In this document: in pieces, positions 6,032 to 8,284 of the stretch
Numbering within the stretch: position 1 is the stretch's first letter
How the letters are laid out: each line of letters starts with the position of its first letter
Assembly (NCBI GenBank): GCA_040398425.1
Contig: JBBATZ010000095.1
Coordinates: 1-8,284, forward strand
DNA length: 8,284 nucleotides
Reading direction: 5' to 3'
Origin: UBA7672 sp040398425
GTDB taxonomy: Bacteria > Pseudomonadota > Alphaproteobacteria > Caulobacterales > Hyphomonadaceae
Program-made: the position numbers and the translations under genes
The notes under the pieces: generated by a model
What the model saw: the letters and a program-made list of their open reading frames with translations, nothing else
Told to the model about the DNA's origin: nothing
Database searches by the model: none

Positions 6032-7135
6032 TTGAAGAGCATGGGAAACGCGGTAGTCAGACTTGAGGCCGCAATATTCGAGCCAGAGGCCCTAGCGAAC
6101 ACGCTCTACATGGTGGGGGAGGATCTCGGGTTCGATCATTTCTGCGTTGTGCATTCCAATATCAAGGACCTGCAGGTCATTGCCGCCGACCACTCGCTTG
6201 GGGCCCTCAAGGCCTATGAAGCCGGCGGATGGGTCGCGACTGACTACCGCGCCGCGACGGTGAATTTGTTCCCCGCCGGCAGATTATACCTGGATCACCT
6301 CGTGGTGCCGGAAGCCCAGCGTAGGAGTTCGGGCATCTACCACGACCTCTACGTTCCGGAGAAAATGGCGTACTTTGCCGGATACAGTTTCGGCCTGGCC
6401 AAGCAGTCCTGGATCTTTTCGCTCGCGCGTTCGGAGAAGAAAGGCCCGGTCAGTAGCGACGAAGCCCGCGTGCTCACGGAGCTAATGCCGCACGCAACGC
6501 ACACGATGGCTTTTGCAAAGCGCCTTCGCGACATGCGCGCCCAGAGCATCAACGATTTCGGGACACGGCTTGGAATCCCACTGGTAATGCTTGACAGCGA
6601 AGGTCTCGCAGTCGCGATCTCTCCGCAGGCCGAACGATCATTTGACCTCGAGTTCGGGATCCGCCAGGGCCGGCTCTGGGCTGCCGATACCGAGAGTAAC
6701 AACAGTATCGATGGGCTCACGCGCATGGCGCGCGGAAGCGACACCCCGGAACTGATCAACAACCCCGTCGTAGTACGTAGAAATGGGCGCGCGCCCCTGC
6801 TCCTGCGTCCGATCGCAATTCGCGGTCTGGGATTGGACATGCTCCCGGGCGCCCGGCTTTTCGTCACGGTGACCGACCTGAGCCGGGCGCTTGCCGCGCC
6901 AGAACACGACCTTCGCCAGATATTCTCCCTCTCCGCTGCGGAAGCAAATGTGGCGGCCCTGCTCGCAAGGGGGAAGGATGTGGACGATGTTGCCGCAGAA
7001 CGTAGTACGTCCGCAGCAACCGTCCGTACACAGATCAGACAAATATTCCAGAAGATGGAGGTCAGCCGTATTGCGGAGCTCGTCTCACTTGTCGCCAACA
7101 TCACGCGGCTGAAAGACGGCGACGGCCGAAAATGA
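6032..7135 (+). CDS. LuxR-family helix-turn-helix transcriptional regulator with GAF/PAS-like sensory region
   Basis: A 367-residue cytosolic DNA-binding regulator. The C-terminal LuxR/GerE-type helix-turn-helix spans about 297-360: FSLSAAEANVAALLARGKD carries the conserved Glu304, and SAATVRTQIRQIFQKMEV the recognition helix (TVR at 330-332). The N-terminal part (about 10-165) looks GAF-like (LARSEKKGPV, then a LMPHATHTM helix); residues 175-290 look PAS-like (LGIPLVMLDSEGLAV, then a C-terminal VTVTDLSRA). It is not a quorum-sensing LuxR with an autoinducer domain, and no receiver domain is present. The start used is TTG 6032, with AAGGG ten bases upstream; ATG 6041 is an alternative with a poorer site. 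It stands alone, with repeated operator-like motifs before it. Its target, whether itself or the catabolic cluster, is an inference. Confidence 0.88.
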   Translation: MKSMGNAVVRLEAAIFEPEALANTLYMVGEDLGFDHFCVVHSNIKDLQVIAADHSLGALKAYEAGGWVATDYRAATVNLFPAGRLYLDHLVVPEAQRRSSGIYHDLYVPEKMAYFAGYSFGLAKQSWIFSLARSEKKGPVSSDEARVLTELMPHATHTMAFAKRLRDMRAQSINDFGTRLGIPLVMLDSEGLAVAISPQAERSFDLEFGIRQGRLWAADTESNNSIDGLTRMARGSDTPELINNPVVVRRNGRAPLLLRPIAIRGLGLDMLPGARLFVTVTDLSRALAAPEHDLRQIFSLSAAEANVAALLARGKDVDDVAAERSTSAATVRTQIRQIFQKMEVSRIAELVSLVANITRLKDGDGRK

Positions 7136-7362
7136 TCTTCAACGTCGTGAACCGTGCCTGCCGAACTGGACTATTCGCAGTTACGCTGACGAGGGCACAA
7201 GGCGACATGCATTCGTTTATCTGGTCGAGCATCATCAATAGTCATGTGCGGAGACTTGTGCAGCCCAGCAAAGCGCAAGCCTGCGTTGAGTGTCGCTGAT
7301 CGGACAGCTCGGGCCGCCTTCGCTCAAACTGGCGCGGGCCAGATACGCCTTCACCCTATAGA
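7136..7362. other. Non-coding gap after the LuxR gene
   Basis: This stretch after the regulator stop shows no reading frame of note, no obvious terminator close to the stop, and no recognised RNA. Together with 7406-7818 it makes nearly 700 bp without a convincing gene. Confidence 0.4.
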
Positions 7363-7405
7363 AGAAGCCAGCCAGGCTGACCAAAGGTCAGCCTGGCTGG
7401 CTTCT
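7363..7405. terminator. Perfect 20-bp stem with 3-nt loop (possible terminator)
   Basis: The left arm 7363-7382 and right arm 7386-7405 are exact reverse complements around the loop AAA. Each arm contains an 11-bp near-palindrome, CAGCC-A/T-GGCTG (7369-7379 and 7389-7399), centred 20 bp apart. Downstream on the minus strand the stem runs into TTCTTCTAT, a weak T-rich tail; on the plus strand no T-run follows. A minus-strand terminator for transcripts coming from the IS110 side is therefore the better functional guess. The hairpin itself is certain; its role is not. Confidence 0.5.
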
Positions 7406-7644
7406 CAGGGCTAAGCGGAGATACCGCCCGTCCCCCACCGATGGTCAGTAAAGCCGAGACCCCCGATCCGCGCATCCACCAAATTGAGTATTTCACTGCC
7501 CAAGTTCTTTGGGGGCGCTGCCTGTGACAGGACGATGATCGGGGCAGATCCGTCATCTCTGGACGGCCCCCTGGGCTGCACGGGAAAGCTGAGCCGAGCT
7601 GAAGATCTGTCGGGTGCGGTCATCTGTCCGGCCTGTTGGCGCGG

Positions 7645-7668
7645 CATCGAGGGCCGCTGGCCCTGATG
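7645..7668 (-). other. Hairpin in the region downstream of the IS110 transposase
   Basis: AGGGCC and GGCCCT (7650-7655, 7659-7664) flank a 3-nt loop, and CAT/ATG pairing extends the stem beyond a small internal loop. It lies in the non-coding stretch 3' of the transposase remnant and may be part of a structured RNA or simply GC-rich chance pairing. Confidence 0.3.
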
Positions 7669-7791
7669 GAACCCGCTGGAAAAGTCCCTCCCAGATTGGC
7701 GAGCTTGATGCTCCGACAGTTCTGCGGGTTGTCTTTCCCTGCGGTCCGCTTCTTGATCCTCATCAGCTCATTTACACCGTCACAGTCTGAA

Positions 7792-7810
7792 GCAGCGGCC
7801 CTGCCGCTGC
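7792..7810 (-). other. 8-bp hairpin just after the IS110 transposase stop
   Basis: GCAGCGGC (7792-7799) and GCCGCTGC (7803-7810) pair perfectly around a 3-nt loop. On the minus strand the hairpin begins 9 nt after the transposase stop codon. There is no T-run behind it. It could stabilise the message end or belong to the element's non-coding RNA region. Confidence 0.35.
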
Positions 7811-7818
7811 GATCCCGG

Positions 7819-8284
7819 TCAGATCATTGCCGGCGCACGATAGTCCTCCCTGCGTGAAAGTACGGCCCAGGCTATGCGTGCGGCTTTGTTGGCCATGGCG
7901 ACAGTGACACCCCTGCTCGGTTTGCACTCCATCAGAGATCTCTCCCAGGCGCCGGTCGCTGACGCATTGTCCACCGCACGGCGAATGACGGGCGTGGCTC
8001 CCACCGCAAGAAGCTTTCGGAGATAGCCGTCGCCCATCTTCGAGATGCGGCCGAGGCGATCCTTGCCGCCGGAGGAGTTCTGTCGCGGCACGAGCAGCGA
8101 ACGCGCGGCCCGACCGGAACAGGCTCGGATAAGTAACAGAAGCGGCAAGCGCAGTCGCAGTGATGATACCGACGCCGGGTATCGTCGCCAGGCGTCGGCT
8201 GGCCTCATCCTGGCGATGCCAGGCCATGAGCTGCCGCTCAAGGGCGTGGATCCCGATAGCGCGTGCAGCGAGCTGATCGGCTAG
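7819..8284 (-). pseudogene. IS110-family transposase, frameshifted C-terminal part, cut by the window edge
   Basis: Read on the minus strand from the window edge, one frame gives LADQLAARAIGIHALERQ, then MAWHRQDEASRR, LATIPGVGIITATALAASV and SGRAFAA. This is the helix-hairpin-helix start of the Transposase_20 (IS116/IS110/IS902) domain. Near 8090-8100 the homology jumps to another frame: LVPRQNSSGGKDRLGRISK, MGDGYLRKLL, ending EDYRAPAMI with the stop at 7819. Intact relatives have a short W-L-G-L stretch at the junction; its absence plus the frame change fits a deletion of about 11 nt. The conserved Ser-Gly of the C-terminal domain (NSSGG) survives. The N-terminal DEDD RuvC-like domain lies beyond the window. 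The family is secure; the gene as seen cannot give a full-length recombinase. Confidence 0.9.

Larger units (their letters stand above)
7406..7818 (-). other. Non-coding stretch 3' of the IS110 transposase, possible element end and bridge-RNA region
   Basis: About 410 bp follow the transposase stop on the minus strand. A 78-codon frame (7411-7647) ends 5 nt before the perfect 20-bp hairpin but has no ribosome site and no recognised motif. In the IS1111 subgroup of IS110 elements the long non-coding end lies downstream of the transposase and encodes the bridge RNA; in the IS110 subgroup it lies upstream. Which applies here cannot be told because the 5' half is missing. I could not locate the element terminus. 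Confidence 0.3.

Noticed and set aside
7411..7647. 78-codon minus-strand frame ending just before the 20-bp hairpin
   Set aside because: The position before a possible terminator is suggestive, but there is no ribosome site, no known domain, and it lies in the probable tail of the IS110 element.

Overview
The window looks like chromosomal DNA from a GC-rich Alphaproteobacterium, probably a sphingomonad or a Bradyrhizobium-like rhizobial relative. This rests on inference from protein style, on the two insertion-sequence families, and on a LuxR-type regulator layout common in those groups. No rRNA, tRNA or CRISPR array is visible.

Positions 1-4435 hold five plus-strand genes in a row: a short-chain dehydrogenase/reductase (SDR) homologue, a glutathione S-transferase (GST), a DsbA-fold protein of the 2-hydroxychromene-2-carboxylate isomerase type, an enoyl-CoA hydratase/isomerase, and a saccharopine-dehydrogenase-like reductase. 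The first two are tightly coupled (9 nt gap); the later gaps grow to 75, 199 - 11 = 188 and 209 nt. Together they suggest a small catabolic cluster in which glutathione-linked steps and a CoA-thioester step act on an aromatic, polycyclic or otherwise xenobiotic-like substrate. The substrate cannot be read from the sequence. Two of the enzymes have atypical active sites: the SDR lacks Tyr and Lys, and the crotonase lacks both classical Glu residues.

Positions 4477-5269 are a dead IS6-family element on the minus strand. Its transposase has an in-frame amber codon and has lost two of its three catalytic acidic residues. Positions 5270-5800 are a lower-GC stretch without a convincing gene. Positions 5801-6031 are AT-rich and carry repeated TTGATTAT motifs and competing leader hairpins in front of a 367-residue LuxR-family regulator (6032-7135). 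Whether this regulator controls the catabolic genes is unknown; the dead IS lies between them.

Positions 7136-7818 have no convincing gene but contain a perfect 20-bp stem with a 3-nt loop (7363-7405) and two smaller hairpins. From 7819 to the window edge a frameshifted IS110-family transposase remnant runs on the minus strand. The non-coding stretch downstream of it is where an IS1111-type bridge RNA would lie, but this is only a candidate. Overall this is a modest catabolic cluster plus regulator beside a graveyard of two decayed insertion sequences. I do not see a clearly new defence or genetic system; the most interesting signals are the regulatory repeats before the LuxR gene, the perfect hairpin and the degenerate active sites.
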